DNA from: Protonemura montana
Taxonomy: Eukaryota > Arthropoda > Insecta > Plecoptera > Nemouridae
NCBI GenBank assembly: GCA_947568835.1
Contig: OX387610.1
Coordinates: 4,256,001 to 4,320,000 of the forward strand
Reading direction: 5' to 3'
DNA: 64,000 bases
Under the pieces are notes generated by a model. That model saw nothing but the letters and a program-made list of their open reading frames with translations. It made no database searches and was not told the DNA's origin. Position 1 is the first letter of the stretch, and the number at the start of each line of letters is the position of its first letter. Positions 10,160 to 21,226 of the stretch are shown here, piece after piece. The translations under genes and the position numbers were made by a program.

Positions 10160-10350
10160 AATTGCACACGCTTGCAATGCTAATAAACACTACTAATCTC
10201 TCAAAAATTGAGAACCCCGATCTCCACCTGTCGCGGGTGTCGCTCTAACCAATTGAGCTACTTGGACATGCCATTATTGAGCGGATTAGGATCGGGGTTT
10301 ATGTCCCCGTTTGATTATCAGTTTTTGAGAGAGTAGTAGTGTTCTAAATA
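10160..10350 (-). mobile_element. tRNA-like SINE in a palindromic arrangement
   Basis: On the minus strand, a tRNA-like module (about 10268-10210: TAGCTCAATTGGTTAGAGC and GATCGGGGTTCTC) is followed by a tail. On the plus strand the same 3' half and tail reappear (about 10288-10345: GGATCGGGGTTTATGTCCCC then TTTTTGAGAGAGTAGTAGTG). Two inverted partial copies face each other across about 30 bp. The motif TTGCACACGCTTGCAATGC at 10162 marks the outer boundary seen in other copies. Confidence 0.65.
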
Positions 10351-10990
10351 ATAAAATATTGTTGTTATTTTCCACAATTGCATTTGAATAAGTCTTGAAC
10401 GAGGAGTGAAATTGTCAGCTTGTAGGATAAAAACAGAGTTGAAAATTGCGAAAAAAGGTTAAACTTCATAAAAAAAAAGGTTAAAAACACGAACTTGCAG
10501 CGAAATGTTATAATAAAAATATCAAACTGTGCAGTTTTTTGTTTGATATGAACTGAACATAACAGGAGATGTTTTATTCATCGCAATTAAATATTCATGC
10601 TAGTTTTTTTTTTCTCGGCTGGTTGGTGCCAATGCATTTATATTCATGACGGTAGACGAGGGAACTAGCGTCGAGATAGCTGATCAGTTGGCAGACCTGA
10701 CGTGACGGGCAACACTTGACAAGAAACATGTACGTGTTGCCAACTTGACGCCAAGAAGGTCAAGAGCGGGTGGTGAAAACATATGCAAGACAGGGAGGGG
10801 TTGAAACAGAACACCGTGAATTTCAGATTATTAAATAGTCAATTTGCCCAGAATGAAAGATAAAACGAACTGAGCTAACCATAAGGCAGCGTTCTCACAA
10901 GAAACAATTTTATAGTTGATCAAAATCTCAGAAAACAAAATGTTAGAACGTATTTATTTTCCGTTCGTTGCGAAAAGAATAATTTTGAAT
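10351..10990. other. Unique AT-rich sequence
   Basis: No recognised repeat family or exon-like segment. Confidence 0.4.
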
Positions 10991-10997
10991 CCATAAA

Positions 10998-11738
10998 GCC
11001 CATAAGAATAACACAGAGCCATTTTTCTACCCCTAGCACCTAGTACATTGGACTGCTTGGAAAAACATGGCCCATAAGAATAACACAGAGACATTTTTCG
11101 AACCCCAGCACCTAGTGCATTGGACTGCTTGGAAAAACATGGCCCATAAGAATAACACAGAGACATTTTTCGAACCCCAGCACCTAGTGCATTGGACTGC
11201 TTGAAAAAACATGGCCCATAAGAATAACACTGAGACATTTTTCAACCCCTAGCACCTAGTACATTGGACTGCTTGGAAAAACATGGCCCATGAGAATAAC
11301 ACAGAGACATTTTTCAACCCCTAGCACCTAGTACATTGAACTGCTTGGAAAAACATGGCCCGTAAGAATAACACAGAGACATTTTTCAACCCCTAGCACC
11401 TAGTACATTGGAGTGCTTGGAAAAACATGGCCCATAAGAATAACACAGAGACATTTTTCAACCCCTAGCACCTAGTACATTGGACTGCTTGGAAAAACAT
11501 GGCCCATAAGAATAACACTGAGACATTTTTCAACCCCTAGCACCTAGTACATTGAACTGCTTGGAAAAACATGGCCTATAAGAATAACACAGAGACATTT
11601 TTCAACCCCTAGCACCTAGTACATTGGACTGCTTGGAAAAACAAGACCCATAAGAATAACACAGAGACATTTTTCAACCGCTAGCACCCAGTACATTGGA
11701 CTGCTTGGAAAAACATGGCCCATAAGAATAACATAGGT
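10998..11738 (+). repeat. 72-bp minisatellite, about 10 copies
   Basis: The unit runs CCCATAAGAATAACACAGAG, then ACATTTTTCAACCCCTAGCA, then CCTAGTACATTGGACTGCTT and GGAAAAACATGG. The first three copies carry TTCGAACCCC variants and a slightly longer unit, suggesting that one end of the array has a separate history. Two minus-strand open frames of 70-94 codons are produced by the repeat. Confidence 0.95.
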
Positions 11739-11744
11739 ACATTT

Positions 11745-12270
11745 TTTCAAACAAATCTAAGGTAGAAATATAAAAAGTTGTAGACATCAATGTTGTAGTT
11801 CACTACATCGCTAATCCAACAACACCAAAACAAAAACATTTATCCAGGAGTGACCAACATATTATAATCTGAAGTTCTCAATTTTTTGGCGTTTTCAAAA
11901 CGTTACTTAAATGAGCGTAATGGGAGTGCCCGGGGTTATTTATATAAACTTTTGGGCCAATGTTCAGGGAGGTGTCCTGAAGATCTCCTGAAAAATGCAG
12001 ATTGTATCAAAAAAAAACTAATTGTCCTGAACTATTTCTGTCAGGGATAAATACCCCCCGGGAGTTATAACAAAAGAGGGTCGAACCGGTGGTCAAGTTG
12101 AAGTTTTTATATCAGCCTTTCAGCCTCGTCAGATCTTTTTCACCGAAGAAATTCGGGTTGTCATTATATACATTCAACAGCAACATTGTCACTGTGGTCA
12201 CATTTCCCCGCCCATCGGGCAACGCTTCACCACCACAGACCCCTTATAAGTCGACCGTTAGCTTGAGCTA
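11745..12270. other. Unique sequence
   Basis: AT-rich. An AATCTAAGGTAGAAATA motif at about 11753 recurs at about 13605, hinting at a short dispersed repeat. Nothing else is recognised. Confidence 0.35.
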
Positions 12271-12277
12271 CATGTAC

Positions 12278-12373
12278 CGAGCCCAGCCGTGCAGAACGCT
12301 TGCAAGGGCAACGTTCGGGAGAATTATTATACAGATTTGTCTCGCATTCATTTGGCCGGGCAGAGGACATAAG
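12278..12373 (-). CDS. Weak candidate minus-strand exon
   Basis: A 96-bp open segment (32 codons, phase 0 in and out) reads LMSSARPNECETNLYNNSPE onward, with four cysteines. It is flanked by ACCTTGAAG and GTACAT, neither a strong site. Phase 0 entry fits the exit of 20867-20746. The same stretch is also open on the plus strand (99 codons from 12089), so strand is not secure. Confidence 0.3.
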
Positions 12374-12379
12374 CTTCAA

Positions 12380-13200
12380 GGTGAATGATTTGTCTATCCA
12401 TTAGTGCCAACAGATATCTAGTTTTGTTAATTTCCGGTGATTTAAAAACTAAATTAGTCCACTACCATGCTGTTCCCAGAGAGCGGCTGGCTGGTGCCAG
12501 AGTTGGCTCCTAGGTAGCGCTGTAATCGCAATCTCGCGACAAAGATTTTTGAAACCCTACCCCCGCGGGAATATGATATTTGAAAACTAATTATCGCCAA
12601 TTTGAAAGTACAACGGCAACAGCTGTCTTAACTCTTTCGAGCGGAGTGTTAATTAAAACGGGGGCACAATAGTTCTTAAAGTACTGAGTAAATAAAGTAA
12701 AATTATTATCTAATATAAATAATATTATATTATATACATACTATTTATATAATATTATAAAGCATTGAATAAATACATGCTTTATTTAGTTATGTAGGAC
12801 TTGGTAGATATTTGTATTTGTTCAATGGCTTCTGACAACTTTTTTGCAGTTGTATGGGCCTCATATCCTGGTATAGATTTGTATAGGTAGGTAATGTTGT
12901 ATAAAATGTGAAAAAATACTAATACTATCACTACTAATAATAACAATAGTGGTTAAGTTGTATAGAATATAATAAAATTGTAATAATAATAGTGGTAATG
13001 ATGGTTAAATTAGTGGTAGTTATTAATTGAATACGGGTTTATTTTTATTTGACCCTCCTCTGGGGAAGGGTGATCGTAAAACCATGTCCAAATCCATAGT
13101 AAATCACATGAGAAGTCAACGATAAATAAATAGTAATAAAAGAAGTGAAAGTAACTCTAAAAGTTGATTAAACGCACTTATTTAAGGGGAATAATAGGGG
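12380..13200. other. Unique AT-rich sequence with TA palindromes
   Basis: A dense set of AATATTAT-type palindromes lies at about 12705-12760. No repeat family or gene recognised. Confidence 0.4.
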
Positions 13201-13206
13201 ATCAAA

Positions 13207-13465
13207 TTAAAAATGGGATTGGACTGTAAGTATAGGAAAGTCTGTTGGAGGTCGGAGGCTTGTGTCGACGGAGCTGCGTTTGGGCGAGTCTTTGATGTGG
13301 GGGGAAGGTGGTTTTAGATTAAGGTGCAGATGTGTTTGGGGTTGTGGGTGAATGACGGGGAGTTGTGCGGATATCTTAGCTGCTCCTGATGGAGTGAGAG
13401 TGGATAGATGAGTTGGGTTGAGGGGAAAGAGTTCTGAGTGGGATCCTACACGGGTGCTGAACATT
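13207..13465 (-). CDS. Weak candidate minus-strand terminal exon
   Basis: A Ser/Pro/His-rich open segment follows a TTCAG acceptor-like site and runs to a TAA. It includes PPSPHIKDSPKRSSVDTSLR near the end. The style resembles the other minus-strand exons, but frames of this length are expected by chance in the window and no donor or phase test is available. Confidence 0.25.
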
Positions 13466-13479
13466 ACTGAACATTGCAA

Positions 13480-14650
13480 AACGCTATACTTTTCCTACTG
13501 TTTCTTAACAACTTCCCAAAACACACCACCCATGGTCAACCCCGGGAATCATTGTTGGTCACCCCTATTTAGGGGTGGTTATTAATAAGAACATGATTAT
13601 TAACAAATCTAAGGTAGAAATAAAAAAGTTTTAGACAACAATTTTTTATCTATAAAGCCCCAAAAATACGCAATTCTTTATATAAAAAACCTCGCAATGT
13701 AATCGAAGAACTGATTTAACATCCATCCTTCCATGCTCCAAATATCTGCTTAATAATGAGCCAAAGATATTGTATTTGATATCAAATAGAAGCGTGAAGT
13801 ATTAGCTAAAATACTACAGATCTAAAATTTTAAGAACGTGAATTTCAGAGCAGAAATATTCACTTTTCCCAGCTGGGTGTGCTTCAGCTGGGTATGCAGC
13901 AGGATTGTGCCTATAATAAACGGCAAGGGAATTCCCACCCCCGCTCGTAGCATTCATTCGATTATATTACAAATATAGAATTTGAACTTAAATAAATATT
14001 AAAAAAAAAAATGTTTAAAAAATTTGAAAAAAAAAATGTAACATAATTTATTGTTGGTATAATAGTGCTTCAAACTTGGATTTATGAACAATTTATTACT
14101 TCAGGATTTGGCGTCTGATTTGCTGGGATCAAGTTTCTTCGCATTACAAAAATCAGGTGTAAAATTAGGTTTTCTAGATGTGTTTCCTAGCCCAAAAAAT
14201 TCATAAAGCACATAGATTTTCTTCTAAAATATCACAAGAAAATTTTTTGGGTGGTGGTTACGCCAACCAAATCCCCTTTTTCTTCGAAAGTCCTTTGCCA
14301 AAATCGTTTTTTATCTTTGCCACGGCACCAAAATATATCACCAGCCGCCACTGTCTGGAACCAATCTTTATTGGAGGCGTTCATTCTAGGTTCAAAATCT
14401 ATCATTCCTCAAGAAACACTCCAGAAGTTGTCAAGATGTGTATATGTCTTGTAGATGTTTTAGTAAGATATCTGATAATTCAATATCGGCAAAGGAATTG
14501 CAGCTTGACTGGTTCCTTCCAAACAATCTCGACCGAATGCACGAAGGGTTTCTTTGATGAGACGCGCTCTGCTGGCGTAATGGCTCACTACACTTGGCTT
14601 ACTAAAAGAACAGACACGCATGACGATGCTAAGGTATAGACTCTGTATCA
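13480..14650. other. Unique AT-rich sequence
   Basis: Contains A-runs at about 14000-14035 and an open plus-strand frame of 153 codons (14178-14639) that shows no codon bias, splice signals or recognisable domain. I treat it as chance. Confidence 0.35.
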
Positions 14651-14654
14651 CACA

Positions 14655-15455
14655 CTGATATCAAATAACCTGGATAGAGCATAGGATCTAGCCAGCTGAT
14701 CTCTAATAACCTGGATAGAGCATAGGATCCAGCCAGCTGATCTCAAATAACTTGGATAGAGCATAGGATCCAGCCAGCTGATCTCAAATAACCTGGGTAG
14801 AGCATAGGATCCAGCCAGCTGATCGCAAATAACCTGGATAGAGCACAGGATCCAGCCAGCTGATCTCAAATAACCTGGATAGAGCATAGGATCCAACCAG
14901 CTGATGTCAAATAACCTGGATAGAGAATAGGATCCAGCCAGCTGATCTCAAATAACCTGGATAGAGCATAGGATCCAACCAGCTGATCTCAAAGAACCTG
15001 GATAGAGAATAGGATCCAGCCAGCTGATCTCAAATAACCTGGATAGAGCATAAGATCCAGCCAGCTGATCTCAAATAACCTGGATAGAGAATAGGATCTA
15101 GCCAGCTGATCTCAAATAACCTGGATAGAGAATAGGATCCAACCAGCTGATCTCAAATAAGCTGGATAGAGCATAGGATCCAGCCAGCTGATCTCAAATA
15201 ACCTGGATAGAGAATAGGATCTAGCCAGCTGATCTCAAATATCCTGGATAGGATTTTTCCTTTATTTGACATGTTGTCAATCAGTTTTGACCATTAAAGT
15301 GATAAAAACTACGAAAATTACGAAAACTGCTGATGAAAACACTTCAGTTACCATAGGCTCTTTAACAGACCTCAAAATCAGGGACTCTCAAGATGGCGGC
15401 TTTGCCTTCAAAGTCTCTATGGCAACCGTTATCCAGGTTATTTGAGATCAGTCGT
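14655..15455 (+). mobile_element. Array-bearing TIR element family M3, copy 1
   Basis: The left end consists of tandem copies of the terminal motif (CTGATCTCAAATAACCTGG). The right part is single-copy (GTCAATCAGTTTTGACCATT, then AAAACTACGAAAATTACG, then CTCAAGATGGCGGCTTTGCC) and ends with the inverted terminal motif CCAGGTTATTTGAGATCAG at about 15434-15452. The two ends are thus inverted repeats of about 20 bp. Related elements occur near 27240, 29535, 39977, 54330, 58205 and 62264. Confidence 0.75.
14660..15252 (+). repeat. 41-bp minisatellite, about 14 copies
   Basis: Unit: CTGATCTCAAATAACCTGGA, TAGAGCATAGGATCCAGCCA, G. It differs from copy to copy by single bases (AGAATAGG, CAACCAG, GATCTAG). 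The first 23 bp of the unit are the terminal inverted repeat of the surrounding element. Each unit contains CAGCTG at its junction. Confidence 0.95.
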
Positions 15456-15685
15456 CACACACAGAAGAAATTTCAAGCAGGTGAAACCATTTTGTTTCGT
15501 CAGTGCTATTAGCAGTGAGAGAATGAAATTCCTGAAAATAAAAGGACCATTCTTCCTTTGTAGAAAACATTGATGAAATCAAAAGAGAGTATATTTCATT
15601 ATATCGTTTAAAACTGAGTATTCCATGTTTATTACTTTAAGATCTCCAGCCGTCGAGCAGCCGTCGAGTTAACGTTATGCAGTGT

Positions 15686-16362
15686 TATGCAGTGGGAGCT
15701 TACTCAGGTCTATTGGAGTGGGAGCTTACTCAGGTCTATTGGAGTGGGAGCTTACTCAGGTCTATTGGAGTGGGAGCTTACTCAGGTCTATTGGAGTGGG
15801 AGCTTACTTAGGTCTATTGGAGTGGGAGCTTACTTAGGTCTATTGGAGTGGGAGCTTACTTAGGTCTATTGGAGTGGGAGCTTACTCAGGTCTATTGGAG
15901 TGGGAGCTTACTCAGGTCTATTGGAGTGGGAGCTTACTCAGGTCTATTGGAGTGAGAGCTTACTCAGGTCTATTGGAGTGGGAGCTTACTCAGGTCTATT
16001 GGAGTGGGAGCTTACTCAGGTCTATTGGAGTGGGAGCTTACTCAGGTCTATTGGAGTGGGAGCTTACTTAGGTCTATTGGAGTGGGAGCTTATTCAGGTC
16101 TATTGGAGTGGGAGCTTACTCAGGTCTATTGGAGTGGGAGCTTACTCAGGTCTATTGGAGTGGGAGCTTACTCAGGTCTATTGGAGTGGGAGCTTAATCA
16201 GGTCTATTGGAGTGGGAGCTTACTCAGGTCTCTTGGAGTGGGAGCTTACTCAGGTCTATTGGAGTGGGAGCTTACTCAGGTCTATTGGAGTGGGAGCTTA
16301 CTCAGGTCTATTGGAGTGGGAGCTTACTCAGGTCTATTGGAGTGGGAGCTAACTCAGGTCTA
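15686..16362 (+). repeat. 26-bp minisatellite, about 26 copies
   Basis: The unit is close to ATTGGAGTGGGAGCTTACTC plus AGGTCT. Copies 5-7 share a TTACTTAGG variant. The unit has no stop in the plus frames, generating open frames of up to 150 codons that I reject as genes. It lies about 230 bp downstream of the 41-bp array. Confidence 0.95.
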
Positions 16363-16367
16363 TATCC

Positions 16368-16680
16368 AGGTTTACTGGATACAACTAATCGGCCAAACCA
16401 CTTGTCCGATCGCGATAAAATAAAAACTAGGCGACTCATCACACTATTGGCAACAGATTGGCGCGTATCAAAATCAAAAGTATTATTTCGTCTTATAGTT
16501 ACACGCGGTGTAAAAGAGCCTGTTCAATGTGTTTTCTGGTATTTTTCAGAAAAAAATCCGAGTTTTCGTAGCAGCTGTGGATCACGAATTTGTTCAATCT
16601 GTTAACACTTCCAAACTACACACAAAAAATACACCAGGCAACCATTTAAAAAAGCCCTCCGTATAGTTGTATCCAGTTTA
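16368..16680. mobile_element. Small TIR element (MITE-like) M7
   Basis: CTGGATACAACTA at about 16374 is matched by its reverse complement TAGTTGTATCCAG at about 16663. Both ends are flanked by TTTA, consistent with a 4-bp target duplication. The internal 290 bp has no coding capacity. Only one copy is seen in this window. Confidence 0.55.
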
Positions 16681-16689
16681 TATATATAA

Positions 16690-17395
16690 ATATATACAAA
16701 AATATATATTTTAGAGTGAATTTTCCGGAAAATTTGCACTAAAATAATTTTTTAGTAGCTGAAACATTTTTTACTAACCCCAATTTAAGAAATAAAAATT
16801 GATTTTGTTCCCTGGATCGCCTAGAAAAATAAAATGGATGCGTTACAACCTTCTTGAACACTTGCCTATGCATCATTTCTATTTAGAGGGTGAAAATATA
16901 CTTTTTTCATTACAAAACTAAAGTTTTTTGTGAAGCGACATTTTAAAATGTATGCCAGTTCAGCTGCAAGAAAATCAGTCCAACGCAGGGAAATTCCAAC
17001 AAATCATGGATGCTAGAAAATGACGTAGGAAAATCTAGCGCTGCAACTTTTATTACATTTTCCGACATTCGCGAATCCGGAGAAGATTGGTAATATCAAG
17101 TTTCTGAGGTGGAAAATTGCCGGCTAGATTTTCATCTTGATAAACAACATCCAGTGAACACGACGCTGGAAAATCTGTTGCACACTCGCAGTTTGTCTTT
17201 TCTGATCCGGAAGAATTTAATGACAATTATAATTAGTGTCTACTTACATATAGTTCCATGCACGTAAATTGAATACTTGTATCTGTAAGGACTTTTCCTG
17301 CGAACCAAAATATTCGCACCGAAAAACAAATGCAATGCAGGTAAAGAATTTTTCTGCAAAAGTAAAAAAAAATAATAATAAAGCGAACAAAACGT
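16690..17395. other. Unique AT-rich sequence
   Basis: No recognised feature. Confidence 0.4.
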
Positions 17396-17399
17396 ACAA

Positions 17400-17505
17400 A
17401 AGCGAATTCCCCGTTTTCTGCATCAATTTTTGAGAGGTTATTCGTGTTCCTAGTAATAAAATGGCCCGCGCATTGCAAGCGTTGGCAATTTAAATCAGAT
17501 TAACA
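17400..17505 (+). mobile_element. tRNA-like SINE, 3' tail fragment
   Basis: GCATCAATTTTTGAGAGGTT, then AATAAAATGGCCCGCGCATTG and CAAGCG. This is the tail and outer boundary of the tRNA-like family without its tRNA module. Confidence 0.55.
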
Positions 17506-17659
17506 CACAAATAAAAGCGATTTGTAATATTTCCAAACAAGAAAAAGTCCACATAAAGATTAAATAAAAATCAAACAGCTAAATATGAACTGCTTTTAAA
17601 CTTGAACAAAATGGTGCTGCTAACGTGATCAAAATGTACAGTTGACTGATTTCTAGTTA

Positions 17660-17829
17660 ATAATAATAACCGCAGACAGCCGATCGCAGGCCATCAAGCA
17701 ATCAATCATCATTAGCGACCGGTGTCCCAGGCATCAATCCCCATCACTACATGCACGTGGACAGCCAACTCATTTCCTGGTTGGTGTTTGCGAATCAATA
17801 CGCAATGCACTTGCAGAATGAGCAGCCAC
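17660..17829 (+). other. Exon-like open segment, strand uncertain
   Basis: The plus strand is open from just after TAATAACCGCAG into the SINE (includes GINPHHYMHVDSQLISWLVF). The minus strand is also open (includes ELAVHVHVVMGIDAWDTGR and a stop). Composition is less AT-rich than its flanks. Splice sites are unconvincing on both strands. Confidence 0.25.
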
Positions 17830-17834
17830 CGAAC

Positions 17835-18290
17835 AGTTTGTCGTGCTGGAAACACTGGTTATCGTGAGATCACCGAAGTTAAGCAACATTGCGCTGGGTC
17901 AGGTCTTGTATGGGTCACGACCAAACGGTTTGGCGTGTTGAAAACACGGGTCTTAGTGAGTTCACCGAAGTTAAGCAACACTAAGCTAAGTCAGGTTTTG
18001 GGTTAGTGATAATTATGCACATATTCAGTTATTTTTTAGAAAAAGCCTTTCGACAGCATGGAATTTATTTGAGTTGTACAGTCTTTTGGAAGGAACGCAA
18101 AACCAGCGGACCTCAAAATGTTTCGAAGTAGGCTTCAACTTAATTTTACCGGGTCCTATTTACTTTGCTAGGCTTGATTCATCATCATCCTCATCATCAT
18201 CCACTCATTCACAGACGCTATTACACCAGTGTCACATGGCTGGATGTCAAAACAGTGCTTCATTCAACACCAAAAGTCAATACCTTCTAA
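17835..18290 (+). mobile_element. 5S/Deu-type SINE with two tandem heads
   Basis: Two 5S-like heads follow one another (about 17835-17920 and 17921-18000), each with CCGAAGTTAAGCAACA. A degraded body (TTTCGACAGCATGGA at about 18047) and an ATC-rich tail with GTCAAAACAGTGCTTCATTC follow. It is an internally deleted, old copy. Confidence 0.75.
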
Positions 18291-18299
18291 AACAGGAGC

Positions 18300-19535
18300 A
18301 ATGACATCCTGACTTGGTCCCAGACACCTTTGATTTTGAGAAAACGTGCCGAGTGCAGCGTTCAGAGACACTTTGTCCCGATTCACGCTGCAACGCGTCG
18401 GGTAAAGGAACAATCTCCAGGACTTTGAAGTTGGACCTCAACCGTCAGGGTGCACTGGTATCGCCTCTGGTATGAGTTTAAGTAATATTATAGAGGTACG
18501 TGTAAAGCATTACATGTTACGGCGAGCGAATTCTGTCAGTCGAGTGTACCCCTCGTCTTTCTCTTTCTGTGACAGTGCAGAACAGAGGTTAATTATTTAA
18601 TGCATCAAAACCTTTGTGCTACAATAGAGTCCGTTCAGAAAACATCCGTGAAGTGATCGAAATTTCAATTACCTAATGGCATGCATTTTGGGCTATCATG
18701 CTTATTTAAAAATTGCCTTTAGAGCAAGATTTAGCTTAGAGTTTATAGGTATTTGATGTTTGATTTTTGTTGAATTGATAAAATACTTTGATGCTGGTAA
18801 ATGATTTGGTGAAATTGGTAAACACTTTGGTAAGAAATGGTTGGTAAATTGCTTTGGTAGTGTTTTTTTTTTTTCAAAGATATTTAAGTTGACATTTGAA
18901 TTAAAACCACAATATCATGATTTTTAAGGTTTTGAACTTTTGATAACAAGTCAATAAATCAATAATTTGGCAATTGACACTGGAAGTTTGGAGGAACGCT
19001 ACATTCAGCAACCGTTCCTTTTTTAATTTTTCATCTTTTTATAAGAATTTTCTTTAGTTAAATTGCAATATTCAATTATATAAAACAATATTCTTATGGC
19101 GATTCGATTGCGTTTTAATGGATAATTTCATCTTAAACTGGGTGGCAAGGTGAGATTTTGACACTTTCCAAACTTGACTACAGAACTTGATTTGTCAAAA
19201 CAAAGTATCTCGGTGTCTGTCTCCTGTAATTTCCATAAATTAGTAGGTATTAACAAGTATTTAATCCATTTTGTGCACAACACAAGGTTTTTAGATTTCT
19301 TTGACAGCAATCTTTCTATAGCTCTGTTCATATGTTAACGATTTTATGACCTTACCTGCACTTTGAAATACCTGTACAAAGTTTCCACAATCCGGTGATG
19401 TGTTCATTAACTCCTCAAAGGGCAGATCTTAAGATTCAAGGAATTGTTCAAGATCCTTGTAAACCAGGCTTTAGTTGCAAAGAACAGGTAATTGTGAATT
19501 ATGACCAACTGCCAAGAATTTAAAAGCATTAGGAT
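18300..19535. other. Unique AT-rich sequence
   Basis: A block of TTTGGTAAA-like short repeats lies at about 18780-18860. No gene or repeat family recognised. Confidence 0.4.
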
Positions 19536-19544
19536 GGAATCTTA

Positions 19545-19850
19545 TTTAAATTGCAAACGCTTGCAATGCGCGGGGTATTTAGTATTTTAGTAGTGGAATA
19601 GCGTCACTAGAATCAGAGTGACTGTGAGTATTCACAGTCTCATGGTTCTACTCCTTGGAGAACTGTCATTCTCATCAAATACACTAAAATCGTCCCAAAA
19701 AGTCATTGTTCAAGTAGCTCAATGGTTCAGAGCAACACCCGCGACAGGTGGAGATCAAGGTTCGTGTCCCCGATTGGGCATCAATTTTTGAGACGGTTAT
19801 AGTGTTGATAATTATAAAATAATGTCAAAGCAAGTTTTGACATTCATCGA
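19545..19850 (+). mobile_element. tRNA-like SINE, full
   Basis: Outer motif TTGCAAACGCTTGCAATGCG, then a body (CTAGAATCAGAGTGACTGTG, ATTCACAGTCTCATGGTTCT), then a tRNA-like module at 19708-19780 (GTAGCTCAATGGTTCAGAGC and GGTTCGTGTCC), then the tail CATCAATTTTTGAGACGGTT. The tRNA part sits in the middle of the element and not at its 5' end. Confidence 0.75.
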
Positions 19851-20745
19851 ATGAGACAGTTGCATTTGAATAGCACCGCCAGTGTTAAGCAACGAGTAAC
19901 TACTGACGGTTTTTTTTTTTTTTTTAGAAAAAACGCTTTAATTTAATCGGAAAATGTACCAGCGGAAAAGAGCAAGCGGAAATGCATCTTTTCAGACTAA
20001 CTAAAGGATTCTTGGAGATTTTCAAAGAACGTTGCCGGCATTTTTCATCGACTTCGTTTGAATCCGGAAGTTTTTATCTGGAAGACGTTTTCATCTCTTT
20101 TCACTGCAATTTTTATTTAATTTCTATTTTTCTATTCTGTGACAATTTCGACGTCCAATAAAAAAATTGTTTGCAAATCAGTTTCCATGAAACTTGGAGC
20201 AATAACTTGGAGTTGAAAGCGCATGACACATAGAGGTTGATGGCTAATTGAGGCAAATTAATGTCCGTCTCTCATTAAAGAGACCACTATGTACGATTAA
20301 AAATAAGGCGAATAACTATTTCACTATTTTTCAGAAAAAAAATCTTGAATAACCCAGATATCAACGAGACACCATTATAAATCTTCTTTCTTAACTCCTC
20401 AACATCGTTGATCTCGCTACGTTGCTAAACAAGACGGCCTCTAGAGATCACCACAATTTTCTTAACTTTCATGCAAAAAATGCAGTTCAAAACCAGATCT
20501 TCCAACAACCTTCTTGCACTGAATAACAAACTCAAGGTGAATATTTTTCAAATACTCTCAAAAATGTCTTGACTGACAAAGGAAGCCTGATAATACAATC
20601 TTGTTGTTTATTAAGCTAGAATCTTTTATAAGCGGACACTCAGGAACCTGCTAATTGGCTACAGGGGCTGAGTCTGCATCCTATATCAAGGGTTCCGGCA
20701 CAGATTTTGTCTGGGGCTTGTCTGGCACCCACTGAAAATCGATAC

Positions 20746-20867
20746 CACAATTTGGCCAAGGTGCTTTTTGGTGGGAAGGCGGGGGTCGTTGCCCACTTTG
20801 GTCGTTTGGTAGGGCTGCGGCGGGGGTGACGGTCTATAGATTTCGGGGGCTCGCCGTGAGGCAGCCG
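20746..20867 (-). CDS. Candidate internal coding exon of the large minus-strand gene
   Basis: A 122-bp GC-rich block on the minus strand. Acceptor TTTGACCTTGACTAG, two bases completing a codon, then 40 codons including RRAPEIYRPSPPPQPYQTTK and VGNDPRLPTKKHLGQIV, then donor GTATCG. The proline-rich stretch with basic residues suggests a disordered cytoplasmic region. Codon choice (CCC, CCG, ACC, AAC, GGC) contrasts sharply with the AT-rich flanks. The donor is not strong; the frame stays open to a TGA near 20688, so a longer exon is possible. No family recognised. Confidence 0.6.
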
Positions 20868-21226
20868 CTAGTCAAGGTCAAAGAGACTCGGCACTTTCGA
20901 TCAGGCTGAAGATATAAATCAATTTCTTGATGCAGCCAAAGAAAACGGTCTACACTCCAGCTGTAACGGTGGCAGTTGATCACAGAAGCACTTAATTTAT
21001 ATAATATTTGGATAACTTGTAGTACTAAGCAAACCGTAATCTCTTTGACTTTGCAAAGACTTCAGTAAAGTTGCCTTGCTGCATTGCATATACTTTGTAG
21101 ATAAACCCTGGGAGTCAGATCTGAGCAACGATTCTACTAAATTCGTACTTTGAGCCAAAATAAGGGGTACAAACAACCAGTTTTCCTTCCATTTTCTAGT
21201 CTGGCTAGTGACGGTAATACCGTATT

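Noticed and set aside
14178..14639. 153-codon plus-strand frame
   Set aside because: AT-rich codon use as in flanks and overlapping frames on both strands; treated as chance.
15874..16605. Overlapping frames of 65-150 codons
   Set aside because: Produced by the 26-bp minisatellite.
17835..18000. Functional 5S rRNA genes
   Set aside because: Only the internal-promoter half of 5S resembles these heads; the ends needed for the closing stem are missing, and the heads are joined to SINE bodies.
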